The notes: generated by a model not told the origin, from the letters alone. A DNA stretch of 64,000 nt from Toxorhynchites rutilus septentrionalis (GCF_029784135.1 NC_073746.1:179152288-179216287); one strand, 5' to 3'. Shown: positions 31,741-41,105, numbered from the stretch's first letter. Numbers and translations are program-made.

Positions 31741-32178
31741 TTACACCGGAGAACGATATTTTGAGCGTTAATAGCTCCTATACAATCGGGACCGTGTTCA
31801 GAGCCAGATCAGCGCAAGTCAGGAATGTGACATCTGATGCCTAGTACCTAGTGCCAGAGCCTAGACGAGCATCGAACGTACCCGAAGGCCTGCCAAGGAT
31901 TTTATCGGGACGGGGGCAATCGCGCCATTGACCCACACGCCATTTCAGGAAGGTTTCACCCTTCCTTACTGAGGGAGCAGGATGGCACGACTGTCAGCAT
32001 TTAGCGTCAAATCTCACTCGTTTCCATATCATGTCCGTTTTCCATAGAATAACCAGTATGTTGTAATCAGGATCTTACTGGCGTCGATCCTGATGTGCTT
32101 AGCACTCCTCCCATTGCTCCTGATCACATTTTACACCGGAGAACGATATTTTGAGCGTTAATAGCTCCTATACAATCG
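31741..32178 (-). mobile_element. 342-bp R1 5'UTR fragment flanked by a 48-bp duplication
   Basis: Bases 31789 to about 32127 match the R1 5'UTR at 30517-30854 with only about two differences seen. The insert is flanked by an identical 48-bp direct repeat (31741-31788 and 32131-32178). The single-copy version of that flank exists in sister element E at about 46275-46315, proving it is a target duplication. The fragment includes neither the 5' nor the 3' end of the LINE and has no poly(A). Confidence 0.8.
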
Positions 32179-32379
32179 AACGAAATTGTATGATAAACAC
32201 TTCATTCGAAAGATAAAATGTCTACGCGTTCTATGCTTGTTAGTTTTTGATCCAAAAACTTGTTTCAATAGCCTTCAAATTGCTTTCAAAACAGGGTCGT
32301 TCGGAATTCCAATCAGTTATGATTGCGCAATGATTGAGGTAAGATCGCTGGAATGAATGGTTGCTTCCCTTACACAGAC

Positions 32380-32690
32380 TCGAAAACCATGGAGCCAGGG
32401 TAAACTGGCATTGCAAAATAGATGCAAATTGTAGGTACTTTTGTACTCGCTTGCGTTTCTGCAAATCGGAATGTATCCCTAATACGAATTCCAAAACCAT
32501 GCAGCGTGGGGAAATTGGCATGCAAGATGCAAGCTGCGAGTACTTTTGTACTCGCTTGAAATTTTTGAAAACCGGAATGTGTTTACCTAACATAGATTCC
32601 GAAACCAATAAGTTGGGAAAATTGGCAATGCAGATCTCGACAGTACTTTTATACCCCCATGCATTTTTACACTCCAGAATTCGTTTTGCT
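32380..32690 (+). repeat. minisatellite inside element B, about 3 units
   Basis: Units of about 105-110 bp begin near 32382, 32493 and 32600. Each holds an AAAACCATGGAGC-type start, GGGAAATTGGCAT, GCAAGCTGCGAGTACTTTTG, TACTCGCTTGCGTTTCTG and GGAATGTNTCCCTAACACAG. The same monomer occurs four times in element E (46500-46880). Overlapping open frames on both strands are repeat artefacts. Confidence 0.7.
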
Positions 32691-33530
32691 AACACGGTCT
32701 ACAAAATCTGGTACAAATGCAATGCTTTGACTCGGTTATTACTGTATATCCTTTCATGTTGCCAGCTCACTGAACTTTTACGCATACCGTTTGATGATTA
32801 GGCAAAATTCTTGATAACTATTTGCTGCGATAACCACTCAATACAATCAATACATACAAAAGATAGCTCTGCGCAGCGGCGATATCGAACCCAATGAGGA
32901 ACATCCGAGGTGCGATTATTGCTAGTTGAAGAAAACACAAATGATTACTAAGCCAACGGCAGTCCTACGTCAACCGTGCGGTTAAATCATAGGTATAACC
33001 CATCCATTGTTTTTTCGTACCATGTGAAGACATTTGAAAAAATCGCCTGGCATCCCTGCCCACATGAAGTCGTATATCAATAAGCATCGCCCCATTGACA
33101 TACCAACAGTAACGAAAGCGTGATTTGGCTTCTCAGAGCGCGTTGGGTGATTCCTCGGTAATAGATGTCACACACAAGGTATTACATTTGTTATCAAATC
33201 TTATAGTTAAAATTTCACATATGTACTGGAGCACAACGGTAACGTTTGACTACGTTCAAATAATTAGAGTTTTGACGTAGGACTACGTCTAACCGGAAGA
33301 TATAGGGTGTGAAATGAAAATCTAGGCACTGAACAAGTAGGAAAAAATGCAAGATTTGGAACGCTTATAACTCGAGCATTTCTCAATAGATCGCAAAGGT
33401 TTTTGCATCAATTGATAGGAAATATATCTACGCATCTATCATAACGAATAACATTAAATTTTTCTTGAGATAAATAATTGAATAATTGTGAAATAACAAG
33501 CATTGTCCAAATGCACTATGTGCCCATTTT

Positions 33531-34007
33531 TGATTGGTCCATTTTGTGCTTCTCAAATCGTACCGACCAAAACGGGCAACCAGAGCAGCAGCGAAACAGA
33601 ACGAAGCGCGATTGGAAAGGAAAAAGAAAAAAAATGAACGAAACATTGGTCGCAGTCTCACACATGCGTAATTCTCGAGCCAGCCAGTCAGCTTAAAAAT
33701 CCCCGCTCCGTTGCCGTAACGATCATTCTTTGTGTGGACACCGACTGGACAACATCGTTGCTGGACGAGCTGGACGGCGAGGGATCGAGTGCCTTTTTCA
33801 AGGCAAGAGGGTGGAGGTGGTAGCGCTGGAGTAGAGTAGAGTAGAGTTTTCAAAGGGCCTTTCCCAAGGCTAGAGACGAATGAACTGAAAAAGTTTAAAG
33901 TCTCTATAATACAATACCTTCCTACCTTCCGTAACGATCATTCTCATCCAAACCGTACACCACATCGTTTCGCATCACATCACATCAACAAACCAACACA
34001 AGCAGCC
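33531..34007 (+). promoter_or_regulatory. captured histone H2A upstream region
   Basis: It contains an inverted CCAAT box (ATTGG, 33533-33537), common in histone promoters, and a 5' UTR-like leader (CACATCACATCAACAAACC, 33979-33997) directly before the H2A ATG. About 200 bp in the middle (33725-33925) are absent from the corresponding part of element D, where CCGTAACGATCATTCTC is single rather than duplicated. Function is unknown in this context. Confidence 0.45.
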
Positions 34008-34245
34008 ATGTCTGGACATGGCAAAGGAGGAAAAGTGAAGGGAAAGGCAAAATCCCACTCGAATAGTGTTGGTCTCCAGTTTCCCGTATGTGTATCCACC
34101 AATTGCTCCGCAAGGGTAGCTAGGCCGAGCGCGTTAGTACCAGTGCACCAGTCCACCTAGCCGGCGTTATATAGTTTCGGCCGCCGAAGTGATCGAGTTG
34201 GCTGGCAAAGCTGCTCGCGACGATAAGAAAACCCGCATTAGGAAC
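34008..34245 (+). pseudogene. histone H2A pseudogene 1 (in element C)
   Basis: Begins MSGHGKGGKVKGKAKSHSN and GLQFPV, the H2A N-terminus with R-to-H and A-to-V type changes. After a 2-nt deletion the next frame gives IHQLLRKG, stop, AERV, SAPVHLAGV, then ELAGKAARDDKKTRI (34195-34236), colinear with the H2A fold through the alpha-2/alpha-3 region. Frameshifts and at least two stops make it non-coding. The C-terminal third is not recognisable downstream. Its own 3' processing stem-loop remnant lies at 34480-34495. Confidence 0.85.
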
Positions 34246-34479
34246 AGACCAGATTCGGTTCGGTGGACATCAAGAAAACAACAGGCAGTTGCAGCGAGTG
34301 GCGAGTGGCAAACGCAATCGCATAACGACAGCAGGTAGCGGAAGAAAAAAGTTTGTTCTTTATGCAAACTGCTTTGGTGGCAAATCCAGAACAAGGCGGC
34401 ATCGAGGGCGTTCGAAATGGTTTTTTATTCAAAACCACGAGTACTAAGTTTTCTAAATTGGAACCATTCCATAAAACAC

Positions 34480-34495
34480 GGTGCTTATCAGGGCC
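34480..34495 (+). other. degenerate histone 3' processing stem-loop (H2A 1)
   Basis: GGTGCTTATCAGGGCC, preceded by AAAACAC and followed by CATTAAACCTTTCAAAAAAGAG, corresponds to the histone mRNA stem-loop (GGYYCTTTTCAGRRCC) and purine-rich downstream element. The loop has mutated. Confidence 0.65.
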
Positions 34496-35124
34496 ATTAA
34501 ACCTTTCAAAAAAGAGTTTACGAAATACAGTTCAATGCATTCTAAAATATTATCCAAAATAATAATTAGACACAAATTGATTTTTTCATAATTTGTTTGC
34601 CAGAATATGATGAGTTTGAGAATTTGGCAGTTGTGCTGAGCTTATTGATGGTTGGAGACTTTCTCGATTATTCAATTTTCACCAATTCTTAAATTGCTTC
34701 TAGATTGAAACTACATTAATTTACATTTAGTTCGACATTTAGCTAATTGGACGGACCTGTAATGCGACATATTTAGTTGGACATTTTTGTAAACATGGAG
34801 TTCGGGGTCCAAGTTATGACCCAACATGTCCCAAGCTGGAAGGGAAGAAATTTTCCAACTGTGAAAGCTGTACCACTGTCATCGCAAATGTTCAGTTACA
34901 GGTTGAAATCGCATCCAATGCGATACTGAGTGGTGCTTCGGCATATCGCATTAAATGTAATTTACAGTACAACATGTCCCAAGCTGGATGGGAAGAAATT
35001 TTCCAACTGTGAATCCTGTGGCGAGTGACAAACGCAATCGCTAAACAGGAAGGTTTAGCCGAACAAGATGGGTATATCGAGTGATAACAAAACAATAAAC
35101 TCTTTAGATTAAAGATGATTTTGT

Positions 35125-35141
35125 GGTCCTGAAAAGGACTC
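35125..35141 (-). other. histone 3' processing stem-loop (H2B, minus strand)
   Basis: Minus-strand GAGTCCTTTTCAGGACC gives a five-pair stem closing the TTTC loop, the conserved SLBP-binding hairpin of replication-dependent histone mRNAs. It lies about 45 bp beyond the H2B stop codon, the expected distance. Confidence 0.8.
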
Positions 35142-35183
35142 TTTTTAGTGTTTGCTTCCGAATCAGCAGTCGGAAAACGCTCT

Positions 35184-35520
35184 TTATTTGGAGCTGGTAT
35201 ACTTCTTCACCGCTTTGGTACCTTCGGAAACCGCATGCAAGTTCACCGGGCAGCAACAGACTGATTGTGATCTGAATTTCCCACGCCGTAATGGTTGACC
35301 GCTTATTGTAGTGGGTCAGACCCGGGGCTTCCGCTACGATACGCTCAAAGATGCATTGACGAAGCTCAAGACGCTCATCGCCTTCGATGAGAAACCGGTG
35401 TCGGAATGATCCTGATTCAGCACCTTATAATGTAGATAGCATATGATTCATTCTCCTCCCTATTGTCGGTTTCCGAGATATTCTTCTGCGCCGTGCCGAA
35501 CTTTTTGGCGGCTTTTCCAT
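35184..35520 (-). pseudogene. histone H2B pseudogene (in element C)
   Basis: On the minus strand the sequence runs from GKAAKKFGTAQKNIS near 35515, through [34 protein letters not shown] and REIQ, to [20 protein letters not shown] and TAA (35186-35184). This spans almost the whole H2B protein in order. Small deletions shift the frame at about 35430, 35370 and 35280. It is oriented away from the following H2A pseudogene, reproducing the divergent H2B/H2A pair of genuine insect histone clusters. Confidence 0.88.
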
Positions 35521-35639
35521 TATTCCACTAGTCTTCGGTACATTCGTGTTTGTTAGAAACAACTGCATGTGAATCCAACGAGCGAACAAATCGTAATGAA
35601 TGTATTTTTTGCCATCGCTGCCTTTTAACGCACATCACA

Positions 35640-35800
35640 TCGCATCAACGGATTGGTGCCGGAGCACCAGTATACCTAACAGCGATTATAGAGTTTCGGC
35701 CGTCGGAGTGCTCGAGTTGGCTTGCAAAGCTGCTCACGACAATCAGAAAACACGCATCAAGAACAGAGCAGCTTCGGTTCGCCGCTCATCAAGGCAACAA
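35640..35800 (+). pseudogene. histone H2A pseudogene 2 (in element C)
   Basis: It contains RIGAGAPVYLTAIIEF, matching the H2A RVGAGAPVYLAAVMEY block. After a 1-nt shift, VLELACKAAHDNQKTRIK matches VLELAGNAARDNKKTRI. The N-terminal third is missing: the region between 35560 and 35640 keeps only leader-like CACATCACATCGCATCAACG. The tail toward 35900 is not confidently histone. It faces away from the H2B pseudogene. Confidence 0.82.
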
Positions 35801-35909
35801 TTAGTTTCAGCGAGTGGCGAACGCAATCGCAAAACGGCAGCAGGTAGAAGAAAGAAAAAGTTTGTTTATACAGACTGCTTTGGTGGCAAAACCAGCCACC
35901 GTAAAACAC

Positions 35910-35925
35910 GGCGCTTTTCAGGGCC
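35910..35925 (+). other. histone 3' processing stem-loop (H2A 2)
   Basis: GGCGCTTTTCAGGGCC with AAAACAC upstream and CATTAAACCTTTCAAAGAAGAG downstream. One mismatched pair in the stem and a canonical TTTC loop. CAAAGAAGAG is in the position of the histone downstream element that pairs with U7 snRNA. Confidence 0.75.
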
Positions 35926-37129
35926 ATTAAACCTTTCAAAGAAGAGTTATTAAAAGTTTTTCACAATACCAATGCATTCTAAAGTGACATAATATGATAT
36001 ATAAAATAAACTGATTTTTTTATGTTTATGCTTGTTATTGAACTTGTTGGTGGTTGGGGTCTTTTAAATTGATCATTCAGTTTTCACAAACCCAAGTATG
36101 GTTTCCGAATTAAAAGTGGCTTCAAATTTCAAATTGTATGCAGGATGGCATTAACGAATTTTCTCGGTAGCAAGAACTGCTTTCTTTCGTTGATGTTGAA
36201 AATTGACGGACGTTACATCTGCATTGTATAGAAAAATAACTAAGGAGCAACATGATGAGCTAATATGGAAATATCCTGCTGCTCTGTTCTTATTTTAAAG
36301 GACTTTAATCCGAAGGTCATCCGTCCCAGTATTTACTGTTGGTTTTTCAGAACGCTTATAGCTCGTTTATTTCTCGACAGATCGTAGAGTTCGTCTCCAA
36401 AACCTCAGTTCTTTTCCATTTTTATTTACTTTGTTTGCGGACTACAAATCTTACAATTCATTCGTCTCCGAAACCACAGTTTAAGGTACGGAAATGTGCT
36501 CAATAGTGAAATATATGATAGTGAACGAGCTGATGGCCACCTATGCATTCCCTATCACAGCCATCATTTTGATTGTACGATATGTGTATACGCCGAAAGA
36601 TGCCCGACGTTGATCATTTAATAAGTACAAAGCCTTCAGAAAAAATCAAGAATCAAGTTTGTAAAAAAAACGCAAAAACACAACACCAAAGGTTCTTTTC
36701 AGAACCCCCAACATGTTCATAAAGAGTAAACAGTAAACTAATCCATTTTTCAGGTAGATAGGTAGGTATTCACGTAGGAGAAGAAAATAAAACAATATAT
36801 TTAAAATATATATCTTGCAAAAGCTGTCTCCTTTGTATAGTCCTACTTCACTCCGGTTATGTCACCGACATTACCCACCCGTCTTTTTCTTTTTTGCTAT
36901 AGATAGAAGAAGATATAGGAATGCGTTTCATCACATTAAAATCCATTTCCAGTTTCGAACAAGGATCAATTTCGCTAGCGCAAACATCAAATAAACTAAC
37001 AGCCCTTGTCACTATGTAATTGTAGAATATATGGGAATTTAATTTTTTGAATTTTCTCTTTTTCCTTCAGTGTTTTCCGAAAATCTTCAATGTTTGGTTG
37101 GAATATTTTTGATTGAAATATGTGTAATA

Positions 37130-37399
37130 TGGTGTCATACCATTATAGAAACATTTCTCATACCCAAAAACCTTCACATCCCACATTATGCTTGATTAGT
37201 TCTGGAGTTATGCATGAGTTTGTGTTTCGTTTGTATGGCAGCCCACCCATAGAGATCGGGAGGAGTGTCTAACCATCATAGAAACATTTATTGCACCCTA
37301 AAACTTCCACATGCCAAATTTGGTTTCATTTGCTTGATTAATTCTCGAGTAATGCAGAAATTTGTGTTTCATTTGTATGGCAGCCCCCCTAAGAGAAGG
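37130..37399 (+). repeat. LINE 3'UTR-like tandem repeat, left part (split by R1 copy 2)
   Basis: Same unit as 24112-25320: ATGCCAAATTTGGTTTCATT, TTCTCGAGTAATGCAGAAAT, TTGTATGGCAGCCCCCC. It is interrupted at about 37399 by an R1-like LINE and resumes at 40260. Confidence 0.6.
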
Positions 37400-37666
37400 G
37401 TTTTTTTTTTTTTTTTTTTTTTATAGAGGTGAGGAACGCTCTACCAGCCTTATCTGGGAAGGGTTAACCCAGACGTCGAGTGGGGATCGCACCCACAAAA
37501 ACCAAGCCCTCTACTCGTTGCCTTATTCCCCCTGGGACCACATCTAGGCGACTACTTCAGGGGGCGGCTGTGCTCATGCACTCTTCGAGTTTTCAACGCT
37601 GACTAGCGTTGTCCTTCCCTTTTTCTCAACATTTTTTCTCTCTATTCGCTTTTCATTCCACTGCGC

Positions 37667-38551
37667 TTATGTCCTCTTCGCAGGCATCCATTTACCCGTC
37701 GAGACGTGTACCGATTCGGAATTGCCCTCCAACTTGACGCGCAACCCGTACCTGGGTTCCCTTTTTCTTGGCATTGTTATATCACATGCTGTTGCTAGCG
37801 TTTCCGTCAGTTCATCCGCGTTCATGTTCAAGACGTCGCTTTCCACGCGTAGTGCTTCGATGAAAAGGTCCTTGTCAAAGGTTTTTGTCTTCCACCTGCG
37901 CGGGCATGTCCTATTTATCCGTACTGCCACGGAGTTTCGTTGGCCAATGGTATAACGGATGGCTTGATGATCACTGTGGGTGTATCCTTCACATACCCTC
38001 CACCTCATTTTCGTCATTAACGAAGGACTGCAGAAAGTCAAGTCGATGATGGACTCTCGACCCTCTCGGCGGAAGGTACTAGTGGTGCCCTCGTTGCACA
38101 GGGTAACATCCAACTTGGCTAGAGCTTCTAGTAAACTAGTCCCTCTCGCGTTGGTGCATCTGCTTCCCCACTCTACTGCCCAAGCATTGAAATCCCCTCC
38201 TATAACGACTGGTTTTCGTTCGGCGAGCTCCTCGGTGAGGACATCCAGCATATAGTGGAACTGGTCCATCGTCCATCTGGGAGGTGCGTAGCAACTGCAG
38301 ATAAAAATTCCGTTGATCTTTGTGATCACGAAACCCTCGCGAGACCTCGAAACTACCTCCTGAATGGGATATCGCCCCATGACCTGGATGGCGGCCATTC
38401 CTACTTTATCCGTCACCCAATTACCGTTACCGGGGGGAACGCGATACGGCTCCGCGATAATTGCGACATCACATTTTGTTTCTGTCGTTGACTGCCACAA
38501 CAGTTGCTGTGCGATGTCACAATGGTTGAGATTAATTTGGGTTATCTCCAT
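37667..38551 (-). pseudogene. R1-like ORF2, endonuclease domain only
   Basis: The start is the ATG 38551-38549 (MEITQINLNHCDIAQQ), which overlaps the ORF1 stop by one base in TGATG, a reinitiation-type arrangement. It encodes AIIAEPYRVPPGNGNW, GGDFNAWAVEWGS, SIIDLTFCS and THSDHQAIRY, the AP-endonuclease catalytic blocks. All look intact, including the canonical Leu changed in copy 1. After MPRKREPRYG the sequence leaves the family, and the frame stops at 37667. A truncated, possibly still folded endonuclease could be made. Confidence 0.8.
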
Positions 38552-40086
38552 CACTGTTGGCTTGCCCTCGCCTGTTTGTACACAGGGCAATTAAAGCCTC
38601 CCGTCATATGGTCATTACTGTCCTCTTTTTCGCAGAGCATACACCTTGGTTTTCCCTTGCAGTCGCTGGCAAAGTGTCCCTCTATTCCGCATTTCCTGCA
38701 CAGTTTGGATCTATCTGGCCCCAAGCAGCCTTTCGCCAGGTGGCCGAAGTTTAAACACTTGAAACATCGCTCCAGTTGCTTGGGAACAGGCGGAATGATT
38801 CTAAAACGACCCACAGCCCAGCAGACGTTTATACTCTCTAACTGCAGTAACTTGTTCGCTGCGTCCGTTGAGAGACGAATCGTTGCGGTATGCGTCCCGC
38901 GATACGCCTTTCGTAGTCGGATTTTCATCGGAACTTTGCCCAGGATGTTTTCCTCCTCCAACTTCTGACGTAGGTCTATCTCGGTGGTGAACAGACTGAG
39001 GTTCCTGCATTCTATCGATGCCTCGGAGGATAAGGCCCTTACGTTCGCTCCATCGCCGAGAACCCTTTCTACAAGATCCTTGAATGCTGAGCTCCTGATT
39101 TCTGGGTCTCTCTTCAGCTCGAACAGCATTTCGCCGTTCTGGGTGCGCCTGGACTTCACCACGCACTCCTCCAGTTTCTTGAGGCCAGGGTCCTCTCGCA
39201 TTTTTTTAAAGAGATCAGCGTATGATACGTTGCCCTTCGCTTCGACGATGAGTGCATCGCCTTTGTCTCTCGCCCGCCGAGGATTAGGCTTCTTGTCTTT
39301 TGGCCCCTGCCACTTTTCATTCTCTTTCTTATTTTTTTCCACTATTTTCACTTTTCTCTCCCTCTCTTTTTCTTCGTTCCTTTGTTTTTTCTTGTTTCTT
39401 TTCGTAACCGTGCTCCAGTCGTTTCTCTTGCTATCGGTGCTGATCTGGTCATCGCTGTCACCCAGCTCTTCGCTGTCGCCCTGGGCGGCACTATCGTCTT
39501 GATCATCGTTGTCGTGATCGTCCTTGCGTTTTTTGAACATTTCTTCTTCTGCTGGTGAATCCTTTTTTCTTTTTTCCAAACGGTTTCGACGAATCTTTGG
39601 CGTCACCTGTCCAGCTGCAGCTCTTTGCAACGCTTCTGCGAGTGCCTTCTCGGCGGTTTTCGTCCTTTCGACGAGTCCATCGTGCTCCTTCAAAGCTCGT
39701 CCCAAGAGAGATCTTATACCCGACATCCTGGTCTTGATCTTCTTATGCACGTTGGGTTTGTCCTGCACAAAGGTGTCGAGTTCTTTGACCCTCAACATGA
39801 TCGTGCTCAGGATGCTATCTCCAGTCAGCCCTCCTTCCTGGGTTAAACTACCGCTGAACTTTGGCAGGAACAGGGGATTGATCCGCCGACTTTGCTGGGT
39901 CTCAGGTATTCCTCCATTACTGCCGCTAGGGCCTGGTGTTTCCACTTGTTTGAGTATTGGCGATCGCAGAAGCTTTTTACTACGAATGAACGCGTTGGCT
40001 TGGTCACCTGTATCCATCATACTCTCTCTTCGTTCTTCGTTGGTTTTGTAGGTTGTCTCTGGCGTCGATCCTGATGTGCTCGGCAC
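38551..40086 (-). CDS. R1-like ORF1 (gag-like RNA-binding protein), intact
   Basis: A 511-residue uninterrupted frame. The N-terminal half is charged with predicted coiled-coil-like segments (KTRMSGIRSLLGRALKEHD, RTKTAEKALAEALQRAA). A central Lys/Glu-rich nuclear-localisation-like stretch follows, then a conserved DALIVEAKGNVSYADLFKKM region. The last 70 residues hold three zinc knuckles: CFKCLNFGHLAKGC, CRKCGIEGHFASDC and CMLCEKEDSNDH. The chosen start (MPSTSGSTPE) is the first ATG; an internal MMDTGDQ is possible. Being open in an element that lost its RT, it may have been preserved recently by trans-mobilisation or simply be young. Confidence 0.8.
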   Translation of the reverse strand: MPSTSGSTPETTYKTNEERRESMMDTGDQANAFIRSKKLLRSPILKQVETPGPSGSNGGIPETQQSRRINPLFLPKFSGSLTQEGGLTGDSILSTIMLRVKELDTFVQDKPNVHKKIKTRMSGIRSLLGRALKEHDGLVERTKTAEKALAEALQRAAAGQVTPKIRRNRLEKRKKDSPAEEEMFKKRKDDHDNDDQDDSAAQGDSEELGDSDDQISTDSKRNDWSTVTKRNKKKQRNEEKERERKVKIVEKNKKENEKWQGPKDKKPNPRRARDKGDALIVEAKGNVSYADLFKKMREDPGLKKLEECVVKSRRTQNGEMLFELKRDPEIRSSAFKDLVERVLGDGANVRALSSEASIECRNLSLFTTEIDLRQKLEEENILGKVPMKIRLRKAYRGTHTATIRLSTDAANKLLQLESINVCWAVGRFRIIPPVPKQLERCFKCLNFGHLAKGCLGPDRSKLCRKCGIEGHFASDCKGKPRCMLCEKEDSNDHMTGGFNCPVYKQARASQQ

Positions 40087-40259
40087 TCCTCTCGTTGCTC
40101 CTGTACACGGTATTTCCCCCGTGCATTCTCCATAGCCTTTACCGCGCCCTTACTCGCGTTGTCACCCGATTAGTCGCCTTCTACGACAGGGACAGGGACG
40201 TAGACCCGAAGTGCTATTTTTTTTTTTTTTGGTTTCAATCAATCAAATGAAACCAAATT

Positions 40260-40480
40260 GCCTAATTTGGTTTCATTTGATTGATTGACTCCCGAATAAT
40301 GTAGAAATTTGTGTTCAATTTGTATGGCAGCCCCCCCTTAGAGGTTAGGGGTCTCAAACTGTCACGAAAACCTTCCCCAGCCCCAAAAACCCCTACATAC
40401 AAATCTTCATGTTGATCGGTTCAGTAGTTTACGAGTCCATACGAATCAGAAAGACAGACAGAAATCCATTTATATATATA

Positions 40481-40572
<92 letters not shown>

Positions 40573-40578
40573 TAGATT
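40260..40578 (+). repeat. LINE 3'UTR-like repeat, right part, with (TA)n tail
   Basis: Continues AATTTGGTTTCATTTGATTG, TGTATGGCAGCCCCCCC, GATCGGTTCAGTAGTTT and CAGACAGACAGAAATCC, then about 100 bp of almost pure TA (40471-40570) ending GATAGATTGG. The microsatellite is the simple-repeat tail of the retroelement. Open frames through it are artefacts. Confidence 0.7.
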
Positions 40579-41021
40579 GGTAGGGATTTGTATTGCATCT
40601 GACATTCATTCCACATACGGTTGGTAATATATACAGAAAATATTTATATTCTATTAATGTTAGCATTACCAAAGATTTGGTAGCTTCTTTTACCAAGCAC
40701 TTTTATGAGTGTCCTATTGCATCTCGAGTGTAGAATATAACATAAAGGTTCCTAAATGTTTCATCGTTATGATGCTGACAACTCATTGCGTAGGAGGAGG
40801 TTACCAGTTCAACTAGTGAAAATTATGAAATATACACGTCTGCGTGTGAATTGACAATAGAAGGCTGTCCCTTGTCATGCAATGAGCTAGTCCGTTGCCT
40901 TATCGTTGACTATTGTTTCATTTCATTACCTTTCGATAAAGCAAATAAATAAATAAAAACAAACAAACTTGGAATATTCCCGAAATTTGAACTTCCTGCT
41001 TTAACGTGCAGTTCTACCAAC

Positions 41022-41105
41022 AATGGTGGATAATGATGAAAACCATAAGCTATATTTGGAGGCCATTCTTGCTTCTGAATGGAAGCTGTTAATGATAATG
41101 AAAGA
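41022..41105 (+). other. possible short coding exon with splice donor
   Basis: ATG 41026 with context CCAACAATGG starts MVDNDENHKLYLEAILASE and reaches AAAGAG followed by GTAATT, a plausible donor at 41106. No partner exon was found, and the protein fragment is not recognised. It lies about 600 bp upstream of the promoter of gene 2. Equally likely to be coincidental. Confidence 0.2.

Larger units (their letters stand above)
31673..33015 (+). mobile_element. Helentron-like non-autonomous element B
   Basis: Left end TTTGACGTAGGACTACGTC at 31673-31691. Inverted subterminal AGTCCTACGTCAA at 32961-32973, hairpin GGTTAAATC/GGTATAACC at about 32980-33000, and T-run to 33015. It shares the 5' domain (TTTCATTTTTATACTGGGGT, GAGCGTTAATAGCTCC) with element E at 46206. 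It carries an internal about 105-110-bp tandem repeat (32380-32690) and an R1 5'UTR insertion (31789-32130). It lies in the right arm of the hAT element. Confidence 0.6.
25829..33058. mobile_element. hAT element split by R1-like LINE and Helentron-like element B
   Basis: Terminal inverted repeats CAGAGATGCCAGG (25829) and CAGGGATGCCAGG (reverse complement, ending 33058) differ at one base. Both sides carry the identical 8-bp target duplication CCCACATG (25821-25828, 33059-33066), the hAT hallmark. Removing the LINE (25933-30989) and element B (31673-33015) leaves roughly 0.85 kb of hAT DNA. It has repeated GAAGACATTT words near both ends and no transposase, so it is non-autonomous. Its age exceeds that of both inserts. 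Confidence 0.85.
33271..36888 (+). mobile_element. Helentron-like element C carrying histone H2A and H2B pseudogenes
   Basis: Left end TTTGACGTAGGACTACGTC (33271-33289). Inverted subterminal AGTCCTACTTCA (36839-36850), hairpin GGTTATGTC/GACATTACC (about 36855-36875), CACCCGTC and T-run to 36888. The 3.6-kb interior contains, in order, an H2A promoter and H2A pseudogene (+), its 3' stem-loop, an inverted H2B stem-loop and H2B pseudogene (-), a second H2A pseudogene (+) and a further stem-loop. Element D is a shorter relative with the same ends. Gene capture plus these ends is the basis for the Helentron interpretation. Confidence 0.65.
37400..40234 (-). mobile_element. R1-like LINE copy 2, internally deleted (no RT)
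   Basis: Minus-strand element with T-run (poly-A) at 37400-37422 and a 3' UTR sharing ACTTCAGGGGG and GTGCTCATGCACTC with copy 1. Only the endonuclease part of ORF2 remains, followed by a complete ORF1 and a short 5' UTR ending near 40214 at the same position as copy 1 (AAGTGCTAT). The whole RT and C-terminus are missing, so it is non-autonomous. A T-run and a fold-back sit at the 5' junction (40215-40288). No clean target duplication is visible. Confidence 0.8.

Noticed and set aside
32240..32801. Long opposing ORFs (151 and 146 codons) suggesting genes
   Set aside because: They run through the about 105-bp tandem repeat of element B; the same frames recur in element E. Repeat artefacts.
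33271..36888. Genuine functional histone cluster
   Set aside because: H2A and H2B copies carry multiple frameshifts and stops and lie strictly between transposon ends shared with non-histone copies.
40409..40696. ORFs with Tyr-Ile repeats on both strands
   Set aside because: Translation of a (TA)n microsatellite tail.
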